From Nonomuraea cypriaca (GTDB lineage: Bacteria > Actinomycetota > Actinomycetes > Streptosporangiales > Streptosporangiaceae): 64,000 nt of DNA. Under the pieces are notes generated by a model. That model saw only the letters and a list, made by a program, of their open reading frames with translations. It did not search any database and had not been told where the DNA came from. Made by a program: the position numbers and the translations under genes. The stretch covers positions 1-64,000 of the forward strand of contig NZ_JADOGI010000033.1 of the NCBI RefSeq assembly GCF_015645445.1, written 5' to 3'. This document shows, in pieces, positions 16,119 through 24,425 of this stretch. Each line of letters begins with the position of its first letter. Positions within the stretch are counted from its first letter, which is position 1.

Positions 16119-18086
16119 TTACCTGCCCTTTCGCCAGTCCAGGCGTGGCGGTGGTGGCCCGAGGTTCGGTGGCGGCTCCTCGTCGCCTTCCTCGTCCTCG
16201 GGATCGAACGCGAGTACGGCCTCGCGCACCTCCTCCAGCTCGCCGAGTGTGGTCTTGGGGAAGGTGAGGATGGCCGGGTTCGCGTCGGCCAGGCGTACGC
16301 GCCTGCCCTGGGCCGTCGCGTCGGTGACGATCACCGACGTGGTGGGGAGCTGCTGGAGCTGGTGCGGCTCGACGAGGAACTCGCGCGAACGCTGCAGTAC
16401 GCGCTCCTTCTCCGAGATCTTGTCGGCGGTCCTGCCCCACTCCGTGGACTCCGTGATGTCTCCCGCGAGGTCGGCGTGGCTCTCGTCGCGGTCCTCCCTG
16501 GCGTCCGCCAGCTGCGAGATCGTGGAGGTGTAACCGCCGTCCAACCCCGGCAGCGAGTCGCTGATCGTCTCGGTGAGCTGGGCCAGCTCCAGCCGGTGCT
16601 CGGTGCCGACGTGCTCGCTGGCGACCCGCGCGTCCTCAGCGTTGCCCAGCCTCATGAACGCGACCGACGCGTGCCCCCTGCCCAGCCGCTCCCGCACGGT
16701 GGGGGTGAGCGACCGATAAGTCAGGACAAGTCCGGTACGGGAGGTCTCGCAGGCGTCCATCAGCCGGTCCAGCACGTCGCCCCTGAGCTTGTCCGCGCCC
16801 GCCACGATGATCGTGTGGTACCACGGCCGGTCCGAGGCGGGGGACTGGCGGAGGATGTGGGTGAGCGCGGTGGCCACGTACGTGCCGAGCACCCGGTTGC
16901 CGAACACGCCCGCCTGCCGGTCCATGCTCACCACGCGGAGCCTGGCGGGCGGCAGGCGTACGGCCTCCGTGCCGAGCGTCTCCAGCTTGCGCAGCTGCGA
17001 CTCCAGCGCCCAGGCCCGCTCGATCACCACCCGGTCGCTCACCCCACGGCCGAACAGCGTGCCGATGCGCTCCAGCTGGGTGGCCGTGATCAGGCCGGAC
17101 CTCATGTCGTCACGCGGATCGCCCACCTGCGCCAGCGCCCGCAGGGCGGCGGTGACCTGGCTGATCGTGGCGTTCTCGCCGAGCACTTCGAGCACCCGCT
17201 CCAGGATCGCGTTGTCGAAGCTCAGGTCGCGGGTCGTGCGGTGCTCCTCGCTCACGCTCACCACGTGCGCCAGCACGTCCGCGAACGCCTCGGGCTTCAG
17301 CGTGGCGCCCAGGTCGAGTCTGGGCAGGTCGACCGGTAACACCCAGACCAGCGGGTCGTCGCCGCCCTTGCGGGCCAGCTCGATCAGGTCCTTGGCGATC
17401 GCGCCCTCGGAGAGGTCGAGCACCGTCAGGTGGCCGCCACTGTAGAGTCGCGTGGCCCCGAGCAGGGTGATCAGCGCCGACCAGCCGGGTAAGGTGCCGC
17501 CGGCGACGTCGATGCGGTCGATCTCGTCGGGTACGGCGACCGCGTACCACGTGAGCTGCCTGTCGTGGCGTTCCTTGGACTCCTGCCACTCGCGGTAGCG
17601 CCTGGCGTGCTCCTCCTGGGCGCGGAAAAGCTCCTTGTCACGTTCCTGCCGCCGGCGCTCGTCCTTGGCCTGCTGCTCCAGTACGCGGTACTTGACCGCC
17701 CTGTCCCCCTGGACCAGCGCGTAGCTGCAGATGCCCGCGACGCCGCCGGCGGCGGCCAGCCCGACGAGCGCGAACTCCCAGGCGAGGTAGCCGGCCACGG
17801 CCGCGGCCAGGATCAGCACGCTCAGCACCAGCATGAACAGGCGGAACAGCCGGACGGGCCGGTTGAGCATGTCCTCCTGGAGCCGTTCGCGGCGCAGCAA
17901 CTCGATCTCGGCGGGATCGGGCTCGGCGGCGGGCTGCTCCTCGGCGGGCGAGGGGCGCTTCGGCGGGGGGCCGGGGTCGGGATGCAGCAGGATGTACTGC
18001 CAGCCCAGGTAGATGCGGTCCGCCTGGAGCTGGGCATGCTCGGGATGCACGTCCGCCACGTGACCCTCCGGCCGCCGATATGTCAT
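16119..18086 (-). CDS. Membrane-anchored VirD4/HerA-like pseudo-ATPase
   Basis: 655 residues: two membrane helices (about 80-100 and 104-122), a charged coiled coil (130-178), then an ATPase-like domain. Where Walker A is expected the sequence is GGTLPGWS (196-203), i.e. GxxxxGKS with Trp for the catalytic Lys, followed by a normal-looking TVLDLSEGAI strand. The Walker B strand reads HTIIVAGADKLRGDVLDRLM and is followed by TGLVLTYRSL, reminiscent of coupling proteins but without the DE pair. It is therefore probably non-hydrolysing. It sits 74 bp upstream of the HerA-like gene on the same strand, suggesting a heteromeric complex at the membrane. Confidence 0.65.
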   Translation of the reverse strand: MTYRRPEGHVADVHPEHAQLQADRIYLGWQYILLHPDPGPPPKRPSPAEEQPAAEPDPAEIELLRRERLQEDMLNRPVRLFRLFMLVLSVLILAAAVAGYLAWEFALVGLAAAGGVAGICSYALVQGDRAVKYRVLEQQAKDERRRQERDKELFRAQEEHARRYREWQESKERHDRQLTWYAVAVPDEIDRIDVAGGTLPGWSALITLLGATRLYSGGHLTVLDLSEGAIAKDLIELARKGGDDPLVWVLPVDLPRLDLGATLKPEAFADVLAHVVSVSEEHRTTRDLSFDNAILERVLEVLGENATISQVTAALRALAQVGDPRDDMRSGLITATQLERIGTLFGRGVSDRVVIERAWALESQLRKLETLGTEAVRLPPARLRVVSMDRQAGVFGNRVLGTYVATALTHILRQSPASDRPWYHTIIVAGADKLRGDVLDRLMDACETSRTGLVLTYRSLTPTVRERLGRGHASVAFMRLGNAEDARVASEHVGTEHRLELAQLTETISDSLPGLDGGYTSTISQLADAREDRDESHADLAGDITESTEWGRTADKISEKERVLQRSREFLVEPHQLQQLPTTSVIVTDATAQGRRVRLADANPAILTFPKTTLGELEEVREAVLAFDPEDEEGDEEPPPNLGPPPPRLDWRKGR

Positions 18087-18229
18087 TAGGAGTAGGGTTC
18101 AGCCCTTTCCGCTTCGTGACAGCGTATGAGCTACAACCCTTGCAGGGGCAGGCTTTCTCGGCAATTCGGCCAGTCCGATGGGAGCATTGCGGCAGATGGG
18201 ACAAGCGAGACCTATTACCATCCATACCC

Positions 18230-18892
18230 ATGACGGAACCCTCCGGCGGCAGCATGGAAGCACACAGACGCCCGGTAGTGGTGCCCGCAGTCGCCTTGAC
18301 GGCCCTGACCGCTGTTGGCATCACCGCCCTGCTGGGCGGTCTCGGCGAGGCCCAGGTACAGCCCGACCCGCTGAGCCCAGGCGCGGTGCTCGATCAGGGC
18401 CTGTACGAAACCAAGTTCGTCGAGTCACGCGTGACGGTGCAAAAGGGCGAGGGCTCCTGGGACGAGGACAAACGGTTCGTGGACATGGTCTTCGACGTCA
18501 CGAACAAGGGGGACGAGACGCTCCAGGTCGGGTCACCCCCTGACAAGATCGAACAGGCCTACCTGTCGACCTCCTTCGCCGGCTCACTCGTGAAGATCAC
18601 TCCGGCATTCGGCAAGGACAGTGTCGCCGCCTACGCATTGAGCAAGGGCGGCGAGACCGAGCAGCTCCAGCCTGGGGTGCCCAGCCGGGTCCTCGTCCGC
18701 TACGAGCTCGAGAAGAACGAGCAGCCGCCCAAGCAGATCACCCTCGACGTGGCCTCCTTCGCGGAGGAGCAGGAGTTCAACAACGACCTGCTGGCGTGGC
18801 AGATGGTCGCCACAGAGTCGGGCGAAAGGGGCTACCTACCCGAAATCAAGGCGCGGGTGACGCTCCCGGTCAAGAAGGGTGCGACAGGGTGA
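18230..18892 (+). CDS. Secreted or membrane-anchored Ig-like protein (first of three)
   Basis: 220 residues from ATG 18230 (18254 also possible), with an N-terminal hydrophobic segment (VVVPAVALTALTAVGITALL). The ectodomain alternates beta strands (KRFVDMVFDVTNKGDETLQV, PSRVLVRYELEKNEQPPKQI), resembling DUF4352-type Ig-like domains that sit outside the cell. The stop overlaps the next start by 4 bp (GTGA). It is divergent from the pseudo-ATPase gene, sharing a 143-bp promoter region. Confidence 0.6.
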   Translation: MTEPSGGSMEAHRRPVVVPAVALTALTAVGITALLGGLGEAQVQPDPLSPGAVLDQGLYETKFVESRVTVQKGEGSWDEDKRFVDMVFDVTNKGDETLQVGSPPDKIEQAYLSTSFAGSLVKITPAFGKDSVAAYALSKGGETEQLQPGVPSRVLVRYELEKNEQPPKQITLDVASFAEEQEFNNDLLAWQMVATESGERGYLPEIKARVTLPVKKGATG

Positions 18893-19542
18893 CCGCGACA
18901 GAGCAACGGACCACGGCCGTTCCGAGCCGGCGCGGCAGCAGGCGGGGCGACCGCCGGCGCGGCACCGGAGCCAGGGTGATCGGCGTCGTCGCCGGGCTGC
19001 TGCTGCTGAGCGGCGCCGTGGGGGTGGAGGCCATGAACATGACGAGCGGCGAGATCAGCGGTCCGCTCACCTATGTCGGCGACAAGGGCGAGGAGGTGGA
19101 CGCCCGGCGGTTCACCGTGCGACTGGACTCGTTCACCACCGCCAAGGCCGTCCAGTTCTCGAGCTCCGAGACCGTCCAGACCGACCACCTCTTCCTCGTC
19201 GTCAGCACCTCGGCCAAGTCGGCGCTCAAGCCGTACCACCTGGGCCAGGCCACGCTGCTGACGGCCGACGGCAGGAAGTTCACCGCAACGGACCGGGTGG
19301 CCGCCAGCTACACGATGTCCAACGTGTGGGTGCAGCCGGACATCTGGGTGAGCGGCCGGTACGTCTTCGAGGTGCCGGCGGCGGTGCTGCCCGGCGCCCG
19401 GGTGGTGATAGGGCTGCCGCCGCAGGCGGGGCCGCAGGAGCCGTTCCAGCCGGAGGTCGAGATCGATCTCGGACTGGACGAGGCGGGCGCGCGCAAGCTC
19501 GCGGACTCGGCGCAGGACGTCTACTCAGCCGTTAAGAAGTGA
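18889..19542 (+). CDS. Single-pass Ig-like membrane protein (second of three)
   Basis: 217 residues from GTG 18889. A basic cytoplasmic N-terminus (SRRGSRRGDRRRG) precedes one membrane helix (VIGVVAGLLLLSGAVGV) and an ectodomain of about 165 residues with the pattern DHLFLVVSTSAKSALKP, LLTADGRKFTATDR and VFEVPAAVLPGARVVIG. That order (strand, GR-turn, PG-strand) is characteristic of DUF4352-like folds. It is translationally coupled to the gene before it. Confidence 0.65.
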   Translation: MTATEQRTTAVPSRRGSRRGDRRRGTGARVIGVVAGLLLLSGAVGVEAMNMTSGEISGPLTYVGDKGEEVDARRFTVRLDSFTTAKAVQFSSSETVQTDHLFLVVSTSAKSALKPYHLGQATLLTADGRKFTATDRVAASYTMSNVWVQPDIWVSGRYVFEVPAAVLPGARVVIGLPPQAGPQEPFQPEVEIDLGLDEAGARKLADSAQDVYSAVKK

Positions 19543-19549
19543 TGGCCGC

Positions 19550-21145
19550 ATGAGCACGAACGAACGTGACTGGTTCGCACCACGGGACGACAACCGCCCC
19601 GAACAGGACCCCCCACCCACACCCCCCGACCAGGGGATGCAACCGGGGCCCGGCGCACCCGCGGATCAGGGGGTCTCTCCCTGGCAGGAAACCCCTCCTG
19701 GCCAGGGGATGCCTCAGGCTCCCGCGCCCGGTCCCGCCCAGGGCCTCCCGTACGATCCCGGCGCTCCCCCTACCCAGCCCATACCCCGCCACTCCATGCA
19801 GCCTGATCAGCCCATGCCCGGCCAACCCACGCCCGGCCAACCCATGCACCGCAGCCAACCTAGGCCCGGCCAGCCCATGCCCGGCCAGCCCATGCAGCCT
19901 GGCCAGCCCATGCCCGGCCAGGCCGTGTCCGGCGGGCCCGGGGCGCCCCAGGGCGGGGAAGCTCCCGGAGACTCCGGCATCCCGCCTCGTCAGGGGAGGC
20001 CGGTCCGCCCGAGCAGGCGCCGCAGCCGTGGGATGCCGCCCACCACTCCGGACATGCCACCCGGTCCCGGCGCAGCACATGGCACCCAGTCAGAGCACGG
20101 GCTGGGCTACGGTCCCGAGCCTGGGCATGGTCCCGGCCCGGCGCATGGCTCCGGTCCGCAGCATGGTCAGGGATACGGGCCCGGCACGGGCGGTTTCGGC
20201 ATGGGCGGTCCCGGCCAGGAGCACAGGCCCGGCCCGGGGTACAGGCCAGGGCAACGGCCGGAGATCCCACCGGTACGTGGCCGGCACAGCCATCCCGACC
20301 AGCAGGTCTGGCCCCCCTCCTACCGTGACCTTGGCGGCGCCACCCAGCCCCTGCCGGCCGTTCCGGGATCCCCATCCCCGCAACAGCCGGCCTCCCCCTC
20401 CGGTGACCCGGCCGCTGCAGGCAGTCAGGCACGGCACGCCGTCCCCCCGGTGCCCCCTTCACCCGACGACCTGGCAAGCTCCCCGATGCCCGCGGACGGT
20501 CAGAGCCCTTCGCCCGGTAACCCGCAGGACGCGCCACGCCCCTCGGGAGGCGGCTCGCGGCGGGCGGCTCCGGGCTCCCGGCGGCGGCGTACGCTGCTGG
20601 TCGCCGCAGGCGCCGTCCTGGCATGCCTCGTCACCACGGCCGCCAACGCCTACGACAACCACCTGTTCTACAAAACGGTCACCGAGGATGAGACCAGGCT
20701 GACCACCGTCGCGGCCGGCCAGACGGGCAAGGTCCACAACATCGAGTGGAAGGCCGCGGTCGCGCCCACGAAGGCCCCGCCGGACAGCAAGCACGGCGCC
20801 GAGGTGACCTGGCTGCGGGTGGACATCTCGAAGAAGGCCCTCGACGCGAGCAGCGCCACCATGACCGCCGAGCCCGCCGAGGTCAAGCTGGAGGACCGCG
20901 CGGGCCGTACCTGGACCGTGGAGACCCAGTGGGTGGGCGACACGCCCATCGACCGGTTGGTCGTGGGCAGGGAGTACAAGATCCAGGGCCTGGCCATCGT
21001 GCCCACCCCGGTGGCGAACGAGGTCGAGCTCTCCTTCCGGCCGAGCAACTACAAGTCCGACACCCCCACGGAGGACCTCTTCACGCGGGAGGGCGCGGCG
21101 AAGCTGCTCCCGGACGTGGACGTACTGCGGTTCAAACGTCGCTGA
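19550..21145 (+). CDS. Pro/Gly/Gln-rich membrane protein with Ig-like ectodomain (third of three)
   Basis: 531 residues. Residues 1-335 are a disordered cytoplasmic region of Pro, Gly, Gln and Met with imperfect GQPMPGQPMQPGQPMPGQ-type repeats and later HGPGPAHGSGPQHGQG. A basic stretch and membrane helix (SRRRRTLLVAAGAVLACLV) follow at about 342-362, then an ectodomain like those of the two preceding genes (VTWLRVDISKKALDAS, VKLEDRAGRTWTVETQW). The long proline-rich tail could scaffold cytoplasmic partners. Its final Arg-Arg-stop codons lie inside a repeat copied from the converging gene's 3' end. Confidence 0.65.
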   Translation: MSTNERDWFAPRDDNRPEQDPPPTPPDQGMQPGPGAPADQGVSPWQETPPGQGMPQAPAPGPAQGLPYDPGAPPTQPIPRHSMQPDQPMPGQPTPGQPMHRSQPRPGQPMPGQPMQPGQPMPGQAVSGGPGAPQGGEAPGDSGIPPRQGRPVRPSRRRSRGMPPTTPDMPPGPGAAHGTQSEHGLGYGPEPGHGPGPAHGSGPQHGQGYGPGTGGFGMGGPGQEHRPGPGYRPGQRPEIPPVRGRHSHPDQQVWPPSYRDLGGATQPLPAVPGSPSPQQPASPSGDPAAAGSQARHAVPPVPPSPDDLASSPMPADGQSPSPGNPQDAPRPSGGGSRRAAPGSRRRRTLLVAAGAVLACLVTTAANAYDNHLFYKTVTEDETRLTTVAAGQTGKVHNIEWKAAVAPTKAPPDSKHGAEVTWLRVDISKKALDASSATMTAEPAEVKLEDRAGRTWTVETQWVGDTPIDRLVVGREYKIQGLAIVPTPVANEVELSFRPSNYKSDTPTEDLFTREGAAKLLPDVDVLRFKRR

Positions 21146-21266
21146 GCGGGCTCACCGCCGAGGAGGGACTCCTGACTCCGCTGAGCGCGGGCTCCGGCGT
21201 CAGACGCCAGCCGAGCGGCTCGTGAGACGGGCGTGTCAGACGTCGCTGAGCGGCTTGCCGCCGAGG
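21136..21266. repeat. Three copies of a membrane-gene 3' end at a convergent junction
   Basis: ACGTCGCTGAGCGG occurs at 21136-21149 and 21240-21253, with similarity continuing into CCGCCGAGG. A third, more diverged copy beginning GTCAGACGCCAGCCGAGCGG lies near 21199-21224. The right-hand copy holds the stop (21236-21238) and last codons of the minus-strand membrane gene; the left one supplies the stop codon of the plus-strand gene. Confidence 0.8.
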
Positions 21267-22540
21267 CGGGCCCTGGTGGCCGCGATGTCGTACGCGGCCG
21301 CCAGCAGCGCCATCGTGAGCACTTCGACCACCATCTGGCGCAGGAACGACAGCGGCACGTCCTGGTAGATCCACACCCACTCCTCCCGCGCGCCGATGAA
21401 CAGCACCAGCATCTTGTGGAGGTACTCCCCGCCCACCGTGATGACCGCCCAGCACAGGCACATCATCCCGAAGAGCGGCAGACCACCCTTGAAGATCACT
21501 CGCAGGGAGTTCGCCAGCGGCACCCAGCGGTCCCGGAACCCGCCGGTGACCTGGTCGAACGACCTCTGGGTGAGGTCGTGGCTGCCTTCCAGGCGATCCA
21601 CCCCCTGCTCCAGGCGGGTGCCCTTGAGCAGCGTCCGGGTCTCGTCGGAGTAGGCGCCGAAGACCAGCATCGCCACGGTGAGCCAGGCCAGCGGAATCGC
21701 GATGGCGTCGAGCGCCACCGGCCAGACCTCGCCGAAGACGCCGGTGATGGAGTCCCACAGCGGCACCTTCTGCAGGGTCTCGGTCCAGACCTCCTCCGTG
21801 CCGGCCACGACGTTGCGGTGCTCCATCCACTCGGTGCGCGCGTCGGCGAAGGCAATGGTCGCGTTCAGCCCGTAGAAGACGAAGGCGAACTCGGAGAAGG
21901 CCGCGAGGAAGCCGTAGAACTTGCCCTTGTTCCGCTCGACGAACTTGGCGAACAGGGTTTTAAGCCCGAAGGTGACGACCATCGCGCCGAGCGACACCCG
22001 CCAGTCGAGGTCGATGAGCCCCCGGCCGACGTTCGACTCCTCGCCGAACCACGCCTTCTCCGTCATCTCGAAGTAGTGGTGGAACAGGTCCATCTGGTAG
22101 ACGTCTCTGGCGTCCTCCGTCTGGAATCCCCACGCCAGATAGAGCACCGCGAAGGCCGGGGCCATCCGGTCCAGCACCCTGAAGAAGCTTTCCCGCGTCG
22201 CCACGCCCTCGTCGGCTCTGGCACGCATCTCCCACAACGCGCCGCGCAAGCTGTAGAGCATGCCGGTGGTGACCGTCATCGCGGCCAGGACGATGAGCGT
22301 GAGCAGCGTCATCGTCGCCACCAGGCGGACCTGTCGCCAGTCGCCGTAGGGGACCTCGGTGGCGGCGTACAGCAGGCCGAAGCGCACCAGCTCGCCGGCG
22401 GCGAACCAGAGGATCAGCGGCAGGGCGCACTTGCCCGTCAGTCGTAGCGTGTGCAGGGGCAGTGAGTACGGCGATGGCATCCGCTGAGCCGGCGCAGGCC
22501 CAGGTCGGTGCGGTGCCGTCACACCTGTCGAACCGGACAT
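21236..22540 (-). CDS. Polytopic membrane protein of unknown function
   Basis: 434 residues with about six or seven hydrophobic segments (for example LPLILWFAAGELVRFGLLYA, MTLLTLIVLAAMTVTTG, IPLAWLTVAMLVFGAY, LFGMMCLCWAVITVGG) separated by charged loops. I recognise no transporter signature. Its position next to the three Ig-like membrane proteins, converging on them, suggests it may belong to the same envelope apparatus. The 203 bp upstream (22541-22743) contain no gene that I can support. Confidence 0.6.
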   Translation of the reverse strand: MSGSTGVTAPHRPGPAPAQRMPSPYSLPLHTLRLTGKCALPLILWFAAGELVRFGLLYAATEVPYGDWRQVRLVATMTLLTLIVLAAMTVTTGMLYSLRGALWEMRARADEGVATRESFFRVLDRMAPAFAVLYLAWGFQTEDARDVYQMDLFHHYFEMTEKAWFGEESNVGRGLIDLDWRVSLGAMVVTFGLKTLFAKFVERNKGKFYGFLAAFSEFAFVFYGLNATIAFADARTEWMEHRNVVAGTEEVWTETLQKVPLWDSITGVFGEVWPVALDAIAIPLAWLTVAMLVFGAYSDETRTLLKGTRLEQGVDRLEGSHDLTQRSFDQVTGGFRDRWVPLANSLRVIFKGGLPLFGMMCLCWAVITVGGEYLHKMLVLFIGAREEWVWIYQDVPLSFLRQMVVEVLTMALLAAAYDIAATRARLGGKPLSDV

Positions 22541-22743
22541 TTTATGAATCGTATAGGTCTGTCACTCTTAGCGCAGCCGCAACTCCAGAAAGCACACTGT
22601 GGCCGGCGGGTCGGACAGGGGCGTCCGGTGTGCCGGACCGGGCCCCGGATCACCGGCCAGGCAGGCCTTTCCGGGCGTGCGAGCATGATCATCCCGCGGC
22701 GGGGACAGAAGAATGATCGGGCAGGCCGTCGCGGCACGAGGTC

Positions 22744-23475
22744 CTAGACAGGTTGGCAGGTGCGGCACGGGCGGTAGCCGGCGGCCGTGGCCTGGGGGAG
22801 GCTGCGGAACCCGTGCCGGTGCCTCGGCGTGATGCGCCTGGCGTTGTGGCACGTCGGGAAGCACACCACCCCCGTGGTGTCGCTGGCCAGGTAGAAGACG
22901 CGCGCGGCCGACAACTCCCTGATCCGGTCCAGGTCGGCGCCCTCGGCCCGCAGCAGCAGTTCCTTGGCCGCCGGGCCGAACACGTAGTCGCCCGCGACGC
23001 CGTCGGACCTGGTCACCCGGTGGCAGGGGACCAGCAGGGGCACCGGGTTGTGGCCGAGCGCCGTACCGACCGCGCGGACCGCCTTGGGCCGGCCGATCCG
23101 CGCGGCGATCCACGAGTAGGGCCGTACCTCGCCGCGCGGGATCGTCCGCGCCGCCTCCAGCACCTCACGCTGGAAGTCGCTCAGCCCGCGCAGGTCCAGC
23201 CGCACCCCGGACGCCCGTCCGGTGCGCAGCGCGGGCAGCAGCCCCGCAGGCGGCCGGTCGGCGGCCAGCAACGGCCGCCCGAACCGCTTCCTGAACGTCT
23301 CCGCGAACCCCTCGGCCGGATGCACGTATCTGACGCCCTGATCGGTGAACGCGACCCGCAGCGCGCCCATGGGGCCCTCGACGCCCACCCAGCGGGCGGC
23401 GATCCGATCGAGCAGGCCGCCGGGCGCCTCGGCGGTCAGCGCCGCCAGTCCGGTCAGCAGGGGATCCTGGGTCAT
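22744..23475 (-). CDS. O6-methylguanine methyltransferase fused to a C-terminal Ada zinc domain
   Basis: 243 residues. The alkyltransferase domain carries the acceptor motif PCHRV (C151) with the preceding RAVGTALGHNPVPLLVP, and should repair O6-alkylguanine. Residues 195-243 are an Ada-type phosphotriester domain: C205, C209, C237 and C240 have canonical spacing (Cx3C...Cx2C), with CFPTCHNARRI matching Ada. In E. coli Ada this domain is N-terminal and followed by an AraC HTH; here the order is reversed and the HTH is absent. The start overlaps the stop of an ECF sigma gene by 4 bp (ATGA). Confidence 0.85.
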   Translation of the reverse strand: MTQDPLLTGLAALTAEAPGGLLDRIAARWVGVEGPMGALRVAFTDQGVRYVHPAEGFAETFRKRFGRPLLAADRPPAGLLPALRTGRASGVRLDLRGLSDFQREVLEAARTIPRGEVRPYSWIAARIGRPKAVRAVGTALGHNPVPLLVPCHRVTRSDGVAGDYVFGPAAKELLLRAEGADLDRIRELSAARVFYLASDTTGVVCFPTCHNARRITPRHRHGFRSLPQATAAGYRPCRTCQPV

Positions 23476-24032
23476 CGGGCACCTCCAAGTGCGCGTAGCC
23501 GCCGCAACCCGCGCGACACGTGTGACTTCACCGTGCCCTGCGGGATCTTCAGCATGAGGGCGATCTCGCTGACCGGCAGGTCCACGACGTGCCTGAGCAC
23601 CACCGCGGCCCGCTGCTCCTCGGGCAGCAGACTCAGCAGCTCGGCCAGCTCGTCGCCGGTCTCCCTGCGCACCGCCGCCTCCTCGACGTCCTCGCCGGGG
23701 TCGACCGCGTCGACCGGCTCGTCACGCAGGTCGGGCGGCGGCTTTCTTGACCTGGTGCGTACGCAGTTGCGCCAGACGTTCATCAGGATCGTCATCAGCC
23801 AGGCCCGCGGCTGGAGCTCGGCGATGCGGTCGCGATCGTATCCGGCCAGCGCCCGGTAGGCCCGCAGGAACGCCTCCGCGGTGAGATCCTCGGCGTCCGC
23901 CCAGCGCCCGCTCAGCCGCAGCGCGGTCGAGAAGGCCAGGTTGCCGTAGGCGGCGTACAGCTCGGCGAACCCCTCGTCGAGGTCGTCGAGCAGCGCCTTG
24001 CGCACCGGGTCGAGACAGTCGATTTCCCTCAC
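23472..24032 (-). CDS. ECF-type sigma factor linked to alkylation repair
   Basis: 186 residues with sigma region 2 (FAELYAAYGNLAFSTALRL, AWLMTILMNVWRNCVRTR) and region 4 (LSLLPEEQRAAVVLRHVVDL, ISEI-like helix, IPQGTVKSHVSRGLRRL). There is no adjacent anti-sigma gene; instead the next gene, overlapping by 4 bp, encodes the Ogt-Ada fusion. The arrangement suggests a sigma factor whose activity or targets relate to DNA methylation damage. Confidence 0.85.
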   Translation of the reverse strand: MREIDCLDPVRKALLDDLDEGFAELYAAYGNLAFSTALRLSGRWADAEDLTAEAFLRAYRALAGYDRDRIAELQPRAWLMTILMNVWRNCVRTRSRKPPPDLRDEPVDAVDPGEDVEEAAVRRETGDELAELLSLLPEEQRAAVVLRHVVDLPVSEIALMLKIPQGTVKSHVSRGLRRLRALGGAR

Positions 24033-24074
24033 ACTCGCTACAACACCGCCGGACCGGCATCCGTTGCACGCGAA

Positions 24075-24106
24075 AAGGCCCGCGTCCGGTGAAGGACGCG
24101 GGCCTT
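24075..24106 (-). terminator. Strong intrinsic-type terminator after the sulfur operon
   Basis: A perfect 13-bp stem (AAGGCCCGCGTCC with GGACGCGGGCCTT, 6-base loop) is followed in the minus-strand direction by TTTTCG. It lies 17 bp beyond the DUF1416 stop. Confidence 0.85.
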
Positions 24107-24122
24107 ACACGTCAGGCGTGTG

Positions 24123-24425
24123 TCAGACGGCGACGGCGAGCTGGGCGACCTCGCCCAGCTTGGCCTCCACCTGGACGTCCCTGGTGACGCCGCCGCCCGC
24201 GATGATGCGGACGGTCCAGTCGCCGGGAGCGGCGAAGAAACGGAAGACGCCTTCCTCGGACACCACGACCTCACCGGTGAACTCACCGGAGCCGTCGAGC
24301 AGCCGCGCGTACGCGGTGCCCGCGCCGGTCACCACACCCTGGATCACCGCCTGGTTGGTCAGATCAACGCCGGCGGGCAGCGCGATCGTCTGCTCCGGTG
24401 CTCCGCAACCCTGTGGAGTCGTCAT
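24123..24425 (-). CDS. DUF1416 protein
   Basis: 100 residues starting MTTPQGCGAPEQTIALPAGV, with a beta-sandwich-like pattern (AVIQGVVTGAGTAYARLLDG, FRFFAAPGDWTVRIIAGGG). DUF1416 genes consistently follow a CysA/SseA-type sulfurtransferase in actinobacteria. Start and sulfurtransferase stop share one base (TGATG), so translation is coupled. The role is unknown; a sulfur-carrier or accessory function is inferred from context. Confidence 0.88.
   Translation of the reverse strand: MTTPQGCGAPEQTIALPAGVDLTNQAVIQGVVTGAGTAYARLLDGSGEFTGEVVVSEEGVFRFFAAPGDWTVRIIAGGGVTRDVQVEAKLGEVAQLAVAV

Noticed and set aside
13069..18086. Classical HerA anti-phage defence module
   Set aside because: No Sir2, DUF4297 or NurA-like nuclease partner is adjacent; the neighbours are membrane and Ig-like proteins.
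22541..22743. Possible short gene in the spacer before the membrane protein
   Set aside because: Frames of about 80 codons exist on both strands, but none has a ribosome site or recognisable sequence.
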